45,268 nt of DNA from Fermentimonas sp. (GCA_028709385.1 JAQVXD010000019.1:1-45268); one strand, 5' to 3'. Positions 28,776 through 37,808 are shown, numbered from the stretch's first letter. A program made the numbers and translations. Notes: a model not told the origin generated them from the letters alone.

Positions 28776-29897
28776 ATGCCAGGACAATCGGAAACAAAAA
28801 ACCCAAAATACAGGTACATACTTATAGGCCTGATTATCTTCCTGGGATTAATAATTTTCAAATATACCCGCCCATACATGAGCGGTTTTCTGGGTGCGGC
28901 AACATTGTATATTATCGTAATAAACCAACACAGATATCTTACACAAAAGTTAAACTTTAAAAAAGGGCTGAGTGCAATTCTTATAGTTCTTGTAGTCTTG
29001 ATTTTTATTTTGATGCCTCTAACCGGAATGGCTTTCCTTGTAATTGATACCTTCTCAGGCATAACAATAAACCCGGAGGCATTACTTGGCCAGGTGAATG
29101 ATTTCATATATTCCCTGGAAGAAAAAATCGGATTTAATCTTTTTACTCCTGAAAACCTGTCAGCACTGCCACGTGCAGGTACAAATATCCTGCAGATTCT
29201 TGGCAACAGTGTTTACTCTTTTGTCATAAATGTTGTTGTCATTTTGTTTGTGTTGTACTATATGCTTTACAGCAACGAGGAGTTTGAAAGAGCTATAACA
29301 GAGATCCTTCCATTCAAAGATGAGAATAAACAGATACTGATTGAAGAGTCTCGTCTTATAATTCAGGCAAACGCAATCGGTATACCTCTGATGGCTATAA
29401 TTCAAGGATTTTTCGCCTACATGGGATATCTTTTATTTGGAGTTAACAGTGCTCTTCTTTACGCAATTTTAACAGCTTTTGCTACAATACTGCCGCTTGT
29501 TGGCACTATGATAATATGGGTTCCACTGGGAATAGGTTTAATAATCGGCGGAGATTTAGTCAATGGCTTGGGTTTGCTGATATATGGCTTGTTTATAATC
29601 GGTGGAGTGGATAATGTTGCACGCTTACTTCTTCAGAAGAAGTTGGCTGATATACATCCGCTGATCACAGTTTTCGGAGTACTTATCGGTTTACCGATTT
29701 TCGGGTTCTGGGGAGTAATATTCGGCCCACTTCTGCTATCACTTTTCATACTGTTCTTTAATATGTACCGTCATGAATATGTTCCCGGTTCAAAGGCAGA
29801 ACCGAGAGTCACTTCACGTTTCAGCGCAAAAAAATTAAACATCCCCGGGCACAGTCTCAAAAAGAAAAAAAAGGAAAATGACTTGCAAAGTGAGTAA
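28776..29897 (+). CDS. AI-2E family transporter (PerM/TqsA type)
   Basis: This 373-residue inner-membrane protein is started at MPGQSETKNPK (ATG at 28776), because an SD GGAGG lies at 28762-28766 with 9-base spacing. The upstream in-frame ATG at 28722 lies inside the previous gene. Several transmembrane helices are evident (YILIGLIIFLGLIIF, ILIVLVVLIFILMPL, FVINVVVILFVLYYML, and a hydrophobic C-terminal half), with the family region IQGFFAYMGYLLFGV. Members include the autoinducer-2 exporter TqsA, sodium/proton antiporters and others, so the substrate is open. The gene overlaps the next one by 20 bases. Confidence 0.88.
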   Translation: MPGQSETKNPKYRYILIGLIIFLGLIIFKYTRPYMSGFLGAATLYIIVINQHRYLTQKLNFKKGLSAILIVLVVLIFILMPLTGMAFLVIDTFSGITINPEALLGQVNDFIYSLEEKIGFNLFTPENLSALPRAGTNILQILGNSVYSFVINVVVILFVLYYMLYSNEEFERAITEILPFKDENKQILIEESRLIIQANAIGIPLMAIIQGFFAYMGYLLFGVNSALLYAILTAFATILPLVGTMIIWVPLGIGLIIGGDLVNGLGLLIYGLFIIGGVDNVARLLLQKKLADIHPLITVFGVLIGLPIFGFWGVIFGPLLLSLFILFFNMYRHEYVPGSKAEPRVTSRFSAKKLNIPGHSLKKKKKENDLQSE

Positions 29898-31041
29898 TCA
29901 CATCTGTATATCTGTTTTATTAGTCTGTTCGGTTATCATCTTAAGCAGATGTGTGTCAGAAAAGAAACATAACAAAACAACTGAAGAAAAAGGTACTTAC
30001 CTCTATTCTGAAAAGATACTATATGCTGAAGGCTTCATGGTTGATTATTATGAAGAATATACCAAGGTTACATTAAATAATCCGTGGCAGGATAATCAGG
30101 AGCCATATACTGTCTATTATCTGGTAAAGAATGATTCAGTCGAAACACCTCCGGAAGGGGTAAGAATAGCTGTTCCAATTACTTCAATTGCAGTTAATAC
30201 TTTTTCCTATTTTGAGTTTTTATCCTTAATAGGTAATCTTGAAAATGTGACAGGTGTTACGGACGGATTCAGAATTTACAATCCTGAGATTCTGGAGGAT
30301 ATAAAAGAGGGTAAAATTGTTGATTTAGGTGATCCGTTCAACCCGAACATCGAAAAAACAATTGCTCTTAATCCGCAGGCAGTAATAAACTCGGCTTATG
30401 CTCAAATTGATAATTACAGTGTCAGACTAAATCAGGCTGGATTTCCTGTGATTTATTCACTGGAATGGATGGAAAACAGTCCGCTTGCCCGTGCCGAATG
30501 GATAAAAATGATTGCTCCATTTTTTGATAAAATGTCTTTAGCCGACTCTTTATTTAATGATATCGAGCAGCGTTATCTGGCAGTCAAAGAGATTACTGAT
30601 GAGGTTGATCAGCACCGTACAGTTATGACGGGTGATATATTTCAGGGAACATGGTACGTACCCGGCGGAAACAGCTTTAACGCAGCCTTATACAGAGATG
30701 CAAGTTTATCATACCGTTACGAAAACAATAAATTGAGCGGCAGTATCGGTCTTGATATTGAATCTGTTCTTACTCAGTTTGGGGAAACTGACATCTGGTT
30801 TGGCTGTGAAGCAGACAGTTATACTGAACTGGCAGCTAAGGATTCTAAGTATATGCTTTTGCAGCCTGTTGCATACAAGCAGGTCTTCAATAATCATAAA
30901 CGTACAACTAAGACAGGGGGCAACGACTATTTCGAAAGTGCTATTGCTCAACCCGACCTGGTTTTGTCGGATCTTGTGAAAGCTGCATATCCGGATCTTT
31001 TGCCTGACTATTCTTTCACGTATATAAAACCGTTAAACTGA
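29878..31041 (+). CDS. Periplasmic-binding lipoprotein of a metal-chelate/cobalamin ABC importer
   Basis: This 387-residue lipoprotein has the lipobox ILSRC (Cys25), then a class III (TroA/BtuF-like) binding-protein fold. It has an N-lobe VRIAVPITSIAVNTFSYFEFLSLIG, a long inter-lobe helix near residues 215-235 and a C-lobe to the end (YPDLLPDYSFTYIKPLN). It presumably delivers a corrinoid, siderophore-iron or other chelate to the permease encoded 22 bases downstream. The start overlaps the AI-2E gene by 20 bases, which suggests translational coupling. The ligand is not determinable. No riboswitch was seen, since the upstream DNA is coding. Confidence 0.85.
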   Translation: MTCKVSNHICISVLLVCSVIILSRCVSEKKHNKTTEEKGTYLYSEKILYAEGFMVDYYEEYTKVTLNNPWQDNQEPYTVYYLVKNDSVETPPEGVRIAVPITSIAVNTFSYFEFLSLIGNLENVTGVTDGFRIYNPEILEDIKEGKIVDLGDPFNPNIEKTIALNPQAVINSAYAQIDNYSVRLNQAGFPVIYSLEWMENSPLARAEWIKMIAPFFDKMSLADSLFNDIEQRYLAVKEITDEVDQHRTVMTGDIFQGTWYVPGGNSFNAALYRDASLSYRYENNKLSGSIGLDIESVLTQFGETDIWFGCEADSYTELAAKDSKYMLLQPVAYKQVFNNHKRTTKTGGNDYFESAIAQPDLVLSDLVKAAYPDLLPDYSFTYIKPLN

Positions 31042-31063
31042 CTATCAATAAGACTCTGAAAAA

Positions 31064-32074
31064 TTGAAGAAGAAATCAACAATATTTGCAATATTAATTC
31101 TGCTGTTATTGGTGGCTTTCATCTGTGACATTTTCACAGGCAATGCTCCCATTTCGATTAAAGAAGCATGGTCATCTCTTTTTGGTGGCTCTGGAAATGT
31201 GATAGTCGATGAGATTATCAGAAACTACCGCTTGCCAAAAGCCCTGACAGCAGTTATTGCAGGGTCAGCACTTTCTGTATCGGGATTATTAATGCAAACA
31301 CTTTTCCGTAATCCTCTGGCAGGACCTGATGTACTCGGTGTCAGTGCAGGTGCCGGTCTGGGCGTAGCACTACTTACAATGCTGAGTGGTTCGGCTGTTT
31401 ACCCTTTTATTTCATCGATGGGCAGTATGGCTCAGGTTATTGCCGCTGTAACAGGTGCAGCTTTGGTTTTAATTCTTATACTTGCTGTTTCTACAAGGAT
31501 TAAGGATTCAATCACTATTCTCGTTCTGGGAATGATTTTTGGTTATGTTGCCAGTGCACTGGTCACAATACTACAGAGTTTTGCCGATCCCGATTCACTC
31601 AAGGTATTTATTACATGGACTTTCGGCAACTTGGGTGATGTCACATGGAATAAAATGCCTCTTCTTGTTATTCTGGTTTCTGCAGGTCTGATTCTGGCAT
31701 TCGTTTTGCAAAAGGCACTGAACAGTCTGCTACTGGGTGAAAATTATGCTATGAGTGCAGGACTCAACACAAAAAGAGCACGCATTTTGATTATCTCTAT
31801 ATCAGCAGTTATTACAGGAACAGTAACTGCCTTTACGGGTCCCATTGCGTTTGTGGGAGTGGTAATACCACATTTTGCCCGCGCTTTTCTTGGAACAGTA
31901 AATCATAAAACTATACTTCCTGCTACTATACTTCTCGGAAGTATTCTGATGTTAGTCTGCGATATAGTTTCTCAGGTGCCTATAGCTAACAGAACACTTC
32001 CGATTAATGCAGTATCAGCCATGTTTGGTGCTCCGATGATTGTGTGGATTGTATTAAAACGCAAGAAACTATAA
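31064..32074 (+). CDS. FecCD/BtuC family ABC importer permease
   Basis: This 336-residue permease has the FecCD family signatures: RLPKALTAVIAGSALSVSGLLMQ (about 46-68), FRNPLAGPDVLGVSAGAG, and the C-terminal TAFTGPIAFVGVVIPHFAR. These fit ten transmembrane helices with loops contacting an ATPase. The start codon appears to be TTG (31064); there is no upstream ATG in frame, and the next Met is well inside the conserved part. It forms a unit with the binding lipoprotein. The expected ATP-binding subunit gene is not present before clpC, so it must be encoded elsewhere or have been lost. Confidence 0.9.
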   Translation: MKKKSTIFAILILLLLVAFICDIFTGNAPISIKEAWSSLFGGSGNVIVDEIIRNYRLPKALTAVIAGSALSVSGLLMQTLFRNPLAGPDVLGVSAGAGLGVALLTMLSGSAVYPFISSMGSMAQVIAAVTGAALVLILILAVSTRIKDSITILVLGMIFGYVASALVTILQSFADPDSLKVFITWTFGNLGDVTWNKMPLLVILVSAGLILAFVLQKALNSLLLGENYAMSAGLNTKRARILIISISAVITGTVTAFTGPIAFVGVVIPHFARAFLGTVNHKTILPATILLGSILMLVCDIVSQVPIANRTLPINAVSAMFGAPMIVWIVLKRKKL

Positions 32075-32168
32075 ATCATATTAATAATTGATTTTTTTTC
32101 TTTTCACCTAAGTATAAAATTTCAGTAAAAATCTCCTCTTTTTATAAACAAAACAGCTTTTAAAATGT

Positions 32169-32184
32169 CTAATACATATATTAG
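32169..32184. repeat. 16-base dyad upstream of the clpC sigma-54 promoter
   Basis: CTAATA-CATA-TATTAG is a perfect dyad ending 25 bases before the -24 element at 32210. It may be a regulator site, but AT-rich DNA produces such dyads by chance and it is close for an enhancer. Seen in sequence only. Confidence 0.25.
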
Positions 32185-32209
32185 TATAACAAAAAGGACA
32201 ATATTTTAT

Positions 32210-32226
32210 TTGGCACCGTTTTTGCA
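32210..32226 (+). promoter_or_regulatory. Sigma-54 (RpoN) -24/-12 promoter upstream of clpC
   Basis: TTGGCACCGTTTTTGCA matches the sigma-54 consensus YTGGCACGNNNNTTGCW at 16 of 17 positions (C instead of G at position 8). The GG and GC dinucleotides are exactly 12 bases apart. A start near 32237 would give a leader of about 98 bases to the clpC ATG. A second possible element is a -7-like box TATATTTG at 32292-32299, without a good -33 box. Activation would need an enhancer-binding AAA+ protein not encoded here. Confidence 0.7.
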
Positions 32227-32334
32227 CATATGTATGAACAGGATAAGAGTGAAAGACTCATTTTAAAATTATTCGATTAAAAATAAAAGTTTATATTTGT
32301 AATCGTAACACAGTATAAAGAAGGGATTAAAACA

Positions 32335-34884
32335 ATGGATAATAACTTTTCACAGCGAGTAAGAGACATAATGGCATATAGTCGTGAAGAAGCCGGACGT
32401 CTGCAGAACAACTATATCGGGCCTGAACATCTTATGCTTGGTATACTTCGTGACGGAGATGGTGTGGCTGTTCAGGTACTTCAGGATTTTGATATTGACC
32501 TTAAAGTCTTAAAAGATTACATAGATTCACATGTTCGTTCTATTCAGGAACCCTATGACGGTACCAGCGAGCTTGTGATTAATAAAAAAACCGAGAAGGC
32601 TTTAAAAATGAGCATTCTGGAAGCACGTCTGACTAAAAGCGCAGAAACAGATACCGAACATATTTTGCTTGCACTGCTTAAGGAAAAAAACACATTAATA
32701 TATGATATTCTTAAACAGTTTCAGCTTGAATACTCAACTGCATTTGTTTACATCAAAAGTATTCTGGAAAACAGAGATGAAGATGGTTTAGACAGTACTG
32801 ATCTCCCAATTTCAGGACCAAACTTCACTGATGACGACGATGATGATATGAATGATAAATCATTCAATCCGGGCGGCGGACAGGGTACATCTCAAGCAAA
32901 AAACACAGCATCTGACACACCTGTACTTGATAACTTTGGTACCGATATTACACGTGCAGCTCTTGAAAACAGACTGGACCCTGTGGTAGGACGTGAGAAA
33001 GAAATTGAGCGTATAGCACAGATACTTAGCAGGCGCAAGAAAAACAACCCTGTATTAATTGGTGATCCCGGTGTTGGAAAATCAGCAATTGTAGACGGAC
33101 TTGCACTTCGTATAACACAAAAGAAAGTGTCACGTGCTTTATTTGACAAAAGGGTTATTGCTCTCGATATGGCTTCAATAGTGGCCGGTACAAAATACCG
33201 CGGTCAGTTTGAAGAGAGAATAAAGGCTATTCTTAATGAACTCTCCAAGAATCCGAATATCATTCTTTTTATTGACGAGATTCATACAATTGTAGGTGCC
33301 GGCGGTGCAGCAGGCTCTCTTGATGCGGCTAACATGCTGAAACCTGCACTTGCAAGAGGTGAAATTCAGTGTATCGGAGCAACAACGTTAGACGAATACA
33401 GAAAGAATATCGAGAAAGATGGCGCACTTGAACGTCGTTTCCAGAAAGTGATTGTAGATCCTACAACACCCGAAGAGACTCTTCAGATACTACGCAATAT
33501 TAAGGAAAGGTATGAAGATCATCACAATGTAAGATATACAGATGAGGCACTTAAAGCGTGTGTGAAGCTGACAGAAAGATATGTTTCTGACAGAACTTTC
33601 CCTGACAAGGCTATTGATGCTCTGGACGAGGCCGGTGCAAGGGTTCATATTTCCAATATAGTTATTCCGGAAACTATCGAGCGACTGGAAGAGGAACTTA
33701 AAGAGGTTGAACAGCAAAAAACTGATGCAGTTAAAGCACAGAAATATGAATTGGCTGCCAGCTTCCGTGACAAACAACGTCAGCTGCTTCTTGCTCTTGA
33801 AACAGAGGAAGAACGTTGGCAGAAAGAGATTAAGGAGAAACCGGAGATAGTGGACGAAGAAAAGATTGCAGAAGTAGTTGCAATGATTTCAGGTGTACCT
33901 GTACAGCGAATAGCAGAGGCTGAGGGACATAGATTACTTCAGATGAAGGAACTCCTGAAAAATAAGGTGATTGGTCAGGACGAAGCCGTAGATAAGGTTG
34001 TAAGAGCTATTCAGCGTAATCGTGTCGGACTTAAAGATCCTAACAAACCAATTGGTACATTTATGTTCCTCGGGCCTACAGGAGTCGGTAAAACTCACCT
34101 TGCAAAGAAACTTGCACAGTTCCTGTTTGACTCTCCCGAAAATCTTATCCGCATCGATATGAGTGAGTACATGGAGAAATTTAATGTTTCCAGACTTGTA
34201 GGAGCTCCTCCCGGATATGTAGGATATGAAGAAGGTGGTCAGTTGACCGAAAAGGTGCGTCGCCGCCCCTACTCTGTTGTACTTCTCGATGAGGTTGAGA
34301 AAGCTCACCCTGATGTATTTAATATCCTGCTTCAGATTATGGATGAAGGGCATGTGACTGACAGTCTGGGACGCAAAATTGATTTCAGAAACACTATCCT
34401 TATCATGACATCAAATATTGGTACACGACAGCTGAAGGACTTCGGACGTGGTGTGGGATTCAAGACTAACAGTGACTTAACTGATGTTGAACACTCACGA
34501 GGTGTTATTCAGAAAGCACTGAATAAGGCTTTTGCTCCTGAGTTTCTTAACAGGGTGGATGACATAGTAATGTTTGATCAGTTGAGCAAAGAGTCAATAT
34601 ACAAAATTATTGATCTGGAACTGGAAGGACTATACAAACGTATCGGAGACCTTGGCTTCAATATTAACCTTACAGAACCGGCTAAAGAGTTTATTGCTAA
34701 TAAAGGCTACGATGTTCAGTTTGGGGCAAGACCGCTAAAGCGTGCCATCCAAAAATATATCGAAGATGAATTGGCAGAGAAAATCATCAGTACCGGTATG
34801 AAAGAAGGCGATACAGTTGTTGTTGATTTCGATCAGGAAAAACAGCAGATAATTATGAATAAAGTAGAGAAGGTTCTCAACTAA
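32335..34884 (+). CDS. clpC: ClpC-type AAA+ ATPase of the Clp protease
   Basis: This 849-residue protein has an N-domain (Clp_N repeats at about residues 5-145), a first AAA+ module with Walker A GDPGVGKSA and Walker B ILFIDEIHT, and a UVR-like middle region (QKYELAASFRDKQRQL). The second module has Walker A GPTGVGKTH and VVLLDEVEKAH, and there is a ClpP-binding VGF tripeptide at residues 707-709. This fits ClpC rather than ClpB or ClpA. It unfolds and feeds substrates to ClpP in the cytoplasm, which is not encoded here. A terminator follows. Its sigma-54-like promoter is the unusual point. Confidence 0.95.
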   Translation: MDNNFSQRVRDIMAYSREEAGRLQNNYIGPEHLMLGILRDGDGVAVQVLQDFDIDLKVLKDYIDSHVRSIQEPYDGTSELVINKKTEKALKMSILEARLTKSAETDTEHILLALLKEKNTLIYDILKQFQLEYSTAFVYIKSILENRDEDGLDSTDLPISGPNFTDDDDDDMNDKSFNPGGGQGTSQAKNTASDTPVLDNFGTDITRAALENRLDPVVGREKEIERIAQILSRRKKNNPVLIGDPGVGKSAIVDGLALRITQKKVSRALFDKRVIALDMASIVAGTKYRGQFEERIKAILNELSKNPNIILFIDEIHTIVGAGGAAGSLDAANMLKPALARGEIQCIGATTLDEYRKNIEKDGALERRFQKVIVDPTTPEETLQILRNIKERYEDHHNVRYTDEALKACVKLTERYVSDRTFPDKAIDALDEAGARVHISNIVIPETIERLEEELKEVEQQKTDAVKAQKYELAASFRDKQRQLLLALETEEERWQKEIKEKPEIVDEEKIAEVVAMISGVPVQRIAEAEGHRLLQMKELLKNKVIGQDEAVDKVVRAIQRNRVGLKDPNKPIGTFMFLGPTGVGKTHLAKKLAQFLFDSPENLIRIDMSEYMEKFNVSRLVGAPPGYVGYEEGGQLTEKVRRRPYSVVLLDEVEKAHPDVFNILLQIMDEGHVTDSLGRKIDFRNTILIMTSNIGTRQLKDFGRGVGFKTNSDLTDVEHSRGVIQKALNKAFAPEFLNRVDDIVMFDQLSKESIYKIIDLELEGLYKRIGDLGFNINLTEPAKEFIANKGYDVQFGARPLKRAIQKYIEDELAEKIISTGMKEGDTVVVDFDQEKQQIIMNKVEKVLN

Positions 34885-34913
34885 GCCAATTTATTCATCT
34901 GAATTTATTAATA

Positions 34914-34948
34914 AACCCCAAAAGCAATTCAAAAAAGCTTTTGGGGTT
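34914..34948 (+). terminator. Rho-independent terminator after clpC
   Basis: A 12-base perfect stem, AACCCCAAAAGC (34914-34925) and GCTTTTGGGGTT (34937-34948), has an 11-base loop. It is followed by A and then six T. It lies 30 bases past the clpC stop. Confidence 0.88.
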
Positions 34949-35017
34949 ATTTTTTAAACAAAAAGCAGGCTCAGCTTGTTTAATTAGATTGTGGAAGTAA
35001 AAAATAACGAAGAGAAA

Positions 35018-35749
35018 ATGGAATCAAAAAAAATGAAAATAGAAGTGTGGACCGATATCATGTGTCCATATTGCTACATAGGTAAAATACATTACGAGAA
35101 AGCCCTCAAGCAATTTGACCATGCTGATGAGATAGAACTGGAATGGAAAGCGTTTCAGTTAAATCCTGATTTACCCGATAACGGTAACGGAATACCCGTT
35201 AAGGATTATTTAATCAATCAGGCAGGATATCCCGAAGAGGGAATTAAAAGCATGTACAGTTCATTAAGGCAATTATCCGAGGAAGCAGGCGTTGTTTTTA
35301 ATCTCGACAATGCAATTGCAGCAAATACACGTGACGCTCACAGGCTGATAAAATTAGCTGCTAAAAAAGGAGTGGACAGTTTTGTATTAGGCAAACTCGC
35401 CAAAGCATACTTTGAAGAGGCTAAGGATTACAGTGACAGAGACCTGCTCGTTTCGATCGGTAAAGAGGCAGGACTCGACGAAGTTGAGATTATTAATATG
35501 CTGAACAGCGATGAATATAAATATGAAATAAAACAGGATATACAGGAAGCGGGCAATCTTGGTTTTGATACGGTACCAACATTCCTGATGGACAGAAGAC
35601 AGGCTATTGTCGGCTCAGAACCTGTTCAGCTGTTTGTTGATGTTCTGAATAAAGCATACAAAGCATGGAAGAGCCGTACCACAGAACAGATAAAACCTGA
35701 AGTATTCAAAGGCCAATCCTGTTCAATTGACGGAACTTGCGATATTTAA
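35018..35749 (+). CDS. DsbA-family FrnE-like oxidoreductase
   Basis: This roughly 243-residue protein (from ATG 35018) has the thioredoxin-fold start MKIEVWTDIMCPYCYIGK with the CPYC redox pair, then the all-helical insertion and the conserved FDTVPTFLMDRR cis-Pro region. It ends with CSIDGTC. It resembles FrnE/2-hydroxychromene-2-carboxylate isomerase-type DsbA relatives, and no signal peptide is seen, so it is probably cytoplasmic. The start is uncertain: GTG at 34991 and ATG at 35033 are also in frame. I prefer 35018, because GTG needs unusual initiation and 35033 sits at the first conserved residue. The extra C-terminal Cys pair is unusual. Confidence 0.85.
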   Translation: MESKKMKIEVWTDIMCPYCYIGKIHYEKALKQFDHADEIELEWKAFQLNPDLPDNGNGIPVKDYLINQAGYPEEGIKSMYSSLRQLSEEAGVVFNLDNAIAANTRDAHRLIKLAAKKGVDSFVLGKLAKAYFEEAKDYSDRDLLVSIGKEAGLDEVEIINMLNSDEYKYEIKQDIQEAGNLGFDTVPTFLMDRRQAIVGSEPVQLFVDVLNKAYKAWKSRTTEQIKPEVFKGQSCSIDGTCDI

Positions 35750-35795
35750 CAGCTAATCAAACATAAAATCTTTTTTATCTATTTAGGGATTATAC

Positions 35796-35803
35796 TAACT
35801 TTG
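35796..35803 (+). promoter_or_regulatory. -7 promoter box for the GNAT acetyltransferase gene
   Basis: TAACTTTG is an exact TAnnTTTG box 25 bases before the ATG at 35829. The -33 position carries T-rich sequence (35771-35776) but no clear TTTG. Confidence 0.4.
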
Positions 35804-35828
35804 TTGCTAAACCTTTATAAAAGAACAG

Positions 35829-36371
35829 ATGGAGTATTTAATAATTGAGGCTGACGATAAAGAGCGGTGGAACAAAGTATGGGATTTGTATGAAAACAGT
35901 TTTCCTGTTGCAGAAATCAGGAAAAAAGATGATCATCTGCGAGCTTGTTCAGATGAACGTTTTTCTCCTTTTTCTGCCTGGGAAGGTCAGCAGCTTATAG
36001 GATTAATGTTCTTTTGGGAATGGGATTCCTACCGTTATCTGGAACATCTGGCAGTTAACCCCGATCTTCGGGGCAACGGCTACGGATCTCAGCTGCTCAG
36101 ACATTTACGCGATTCTGAACACACTATTATTCTTGAAATCGACCCACTTGTCAACGAACTGTCGGTAAGACGATTACAGTTCTACGAACGTGCAGGCTAC
36201 ACCCTTACACCATACAGGTTTGTACACCTGCCTTACAGAATTGACGGGCAGGAACAGGAACTGCTTATTTTAAGCTATCCTCAGATGATAAGTAAAGTAC
36301 AGCACAATGATTTCCTGAGATTTGTAAGCGAAGTGGTTATTCAATATTGCGAAGGGCAATCAGACATTTAG
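35829..36371 (+). CDS. GNAT family N-acetyltransferase
   Basis: This 180-residue cytoplasmic protein shows the GNAT acetyl-CoA site: HLAVNPDLRGNGYGSQLL (about 76-93) with the RxxGxG-type loop, preceded by a beta strand with GLMFFWEW. The C-terminal lobe contains RLQFYERAGYTLTPYRFVHL, as in the family. The acetyl acceptor is unknown. Its last 12 bases overlap the convergent small membrane-protein gene, with no room for a terminator between them. Confidence 0.87.
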   Translation: MEYLIIEADDKERWNKVWDLYENSFPVAEIRKKDDHLRACSDERFSPFSAWEGQQLIGLMFFWEWDSYRYLEHLAVNPDLRGNGYGSQLLRHLRDSEHTIILEIDPLVNELSVRRLQFYERAGYTLTPYRFVHLPYRIDGQEQELLILSYPQMISKVQHNDFLRFVSEVVIQYCEGQSDI

Positions 36372-36878
36372 TACGATTCTCATGATACGTAATATCTGAT
36401 TAACCATAATTTTCTCTCTCTTAGAATTTGGGAACATAGGATATACAATCACTGTAATATTTTCCCCATCCTCCATTTTGATGTAACCGCCAAAACCCCA
36501 TGATGTCATTCTTGAGTCGGTTCTGAACTTCAATATACATTTTTTCCTATTTGAATAAGAGACAATCCACTGCCTGTCGATACGTTGTAAAACCTCATCG
36601 AAAGGGCATTTTGTTCGACCCTTATATTTAAAAACGGCCTTTTTCTGACCTGAAAAGGCAGGAGGGTTAACATTGTCCGATTCCATATAATTCAGCCGCT
36701 TCCAAAAATAGGCTGTAATTATTGCAGGCGGAATCATACCCACAATAAAAAACACCAGAAGAATCTGCCAAAAATTCATACTTAGTCCCCAGAAAAAATG
36801 GATGACTGCCAATATTCCTATATAAAATATCAGGAATATTGATACCCAGTAGAAATATAAGCGATAAGTAAATTGCAT
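36360..36878 (-). CDS. Hypothetical membrane protein with two N-terminal helices
   Basis: I do not recognise this 172-residue protein. It has two N-terminal transmembrane helices (about residues 12-31 and 36-60, with LLVFFIVGMIPPAII) followed by a soluble C-terminal part rich in basic and beta residues (KYKGRTKCPFDEVLQRIDR, ILKFRTDSR). Its gene begins one base after the DUF4230 stop, so the two are a translationally linked operon. The joint placement hints at a membrane-associated pair, which is inference. Confidence 0.7.
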   Translation of the reverse strand: MQFTYRLYFYWVSIFLIFYIGILAVIHFFWGLSMNFWQILLVFFIVGMIPPAIITAYFWKRLNYMESDNVNPPAFSGQKKAVFKYKGRTKCPFDEVLQRIDRQWIVSYSNRKKCILKFRTDSRMTSWGFGGYIKMEDGENITVIVYPMFPNSKREKIMVNQILRIMRIVLNV

Positions 36879-36879
36879 C

Positions 36880-37485
36880 TTAGTGTATTTGTGGTATTGT
36901 AATCTCTTCAGTTATATGTATTTCAGTAAAACCCATCTCCTCAAGCATAGCTTTCAAAACCATCTTTGCCTGTTCTGTAGCATCTGCCAGTATACCCTGA
37001 CTAACAGCATCTTTTATCATTATATTTTTCTCTCTTGTCAGAGCCTCATTATAATCAGAAATCTTAATCGGATTGAAAGCATTTTCACTTTCATTGAAAA
37101 CCTGAACCGACTTCTCATCAATTACTGTATCCAGTATCTTTGGCTTAGGAATAGACACATGAATGGTGGAATCATTCTTAAGGTCAATTTTCACCCTACT
37201 GAAATCCACACCTGCTTTTAAATACCCGTTATATTTAAGAAGAAAATATTTATCAGTAAGCGGTATATTGATATTCAGGAATTTCATATAATCTTTGTAG
37301 CTGATGACTCCCGTGTAATTATGCTTCACAAGAGCCAGCTCCTGAATATGAGTAATCCTGTTCATTACCGCAGAGCTGCTGTACCCGGGCTCATCTGCCT
37401 GGTTTCTATCCCTGACCAGAAGAACAATTGCAAGTATTACCGTAGTCAGGAAAAAGAAGAGTGTAGGAATGGATATTTTTCTCAT
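36880..37485 (-). CDS. DUF4230 family membrane-anchored protein
   Basis: This 201-residue protein has a single N-terminal membrane helix (IPTLFFFLTTVILAIVLLV) and a DUF4230 domain. Visible DUF4230 features are the repeated hydrophobic beta pattern, the segment KYFLLKYNGYLKAGVDFSRV, the VSIPKPKILDTVID strand region and a helical KAMLEEMGF tail. The function of the family is not known. It is the first gene of a two-gene unit with the 172-residue membrane protein. Confidence 0.82.
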   Translation of the reverse strand: MRKISIPTLFFFLTTVILAIVLLVRDRNQADEPGYSSSAVMNRITHIQELALVKHNYTGVISYKDYMKFLNINIPLTDKYFLLKYNGYLKAGVDFSRVKIDLKNDSTIHVSIPKPKILDTVIDEKSVQVFNESENAFNPIKISDYNEALTREKNIMIKDAVSQGILADATEQAKMVLKAMLEEMGFTEIHITEEITIPQIH

Positions 37486-37499
37486 AAATACAAAAATAA

Positions 37500-37797
37500 T
37501 AAATTAATTATCAATTTGGTGTAACTTTACTAAATCTGCTATTGAAATATATCGCGAAAAGAAGTTTTTACGGCCCATTTCAGAAAAGGCGATATCTCTG
37601 CCCCCCATTCTGTCTGAAAACTGGAAACATATCGGACGGAACTTTGCAATTATAATAACGGCCGTTACGGCAGTCGTAGTATTCTTTCAGGTAATAAACC
37701 AGGGAAATATAAATTGGAGCAACTGGCCTAAATACCTCCATTTCATCCTCTCTTGCAGGATGTGGTTATCTTTTCAGCAATGATTTTGATTTTATAA
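37500..37797 (+). pseudogene. Possible decayed small membrane-protein gene, no start codon, probable frameshift
   Basis: This 323-base gap (37486-37808) has no standard gene but shows coding-like sequence. One frame reads EIYREKKFLRPISEKAISLP followed by a membrane-helix-like segment (FAIIITAVTAVVVFFQVI), ending at about 37784, without any ATG, GTG or TTG start. A second frame continues with LLQDVVIFSAMILIL before a stop near 37797. The pattern suggests one small membrane protein broken by a frameshift and a lost start. I do not recognise the family. Random coding of this length is also possible. Confidence 0.35.
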
Positions 37798-37808
37798 TTG
37801 CAATAAGC

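Noticed and set aside
28514-29206. Long minus-strand reading frame of 230 codons opposite the DUF2007 and AI-2E genes
   Set aside because: It has no recognisable domain and is antisense to two recognised families, so it is a shadow frame.
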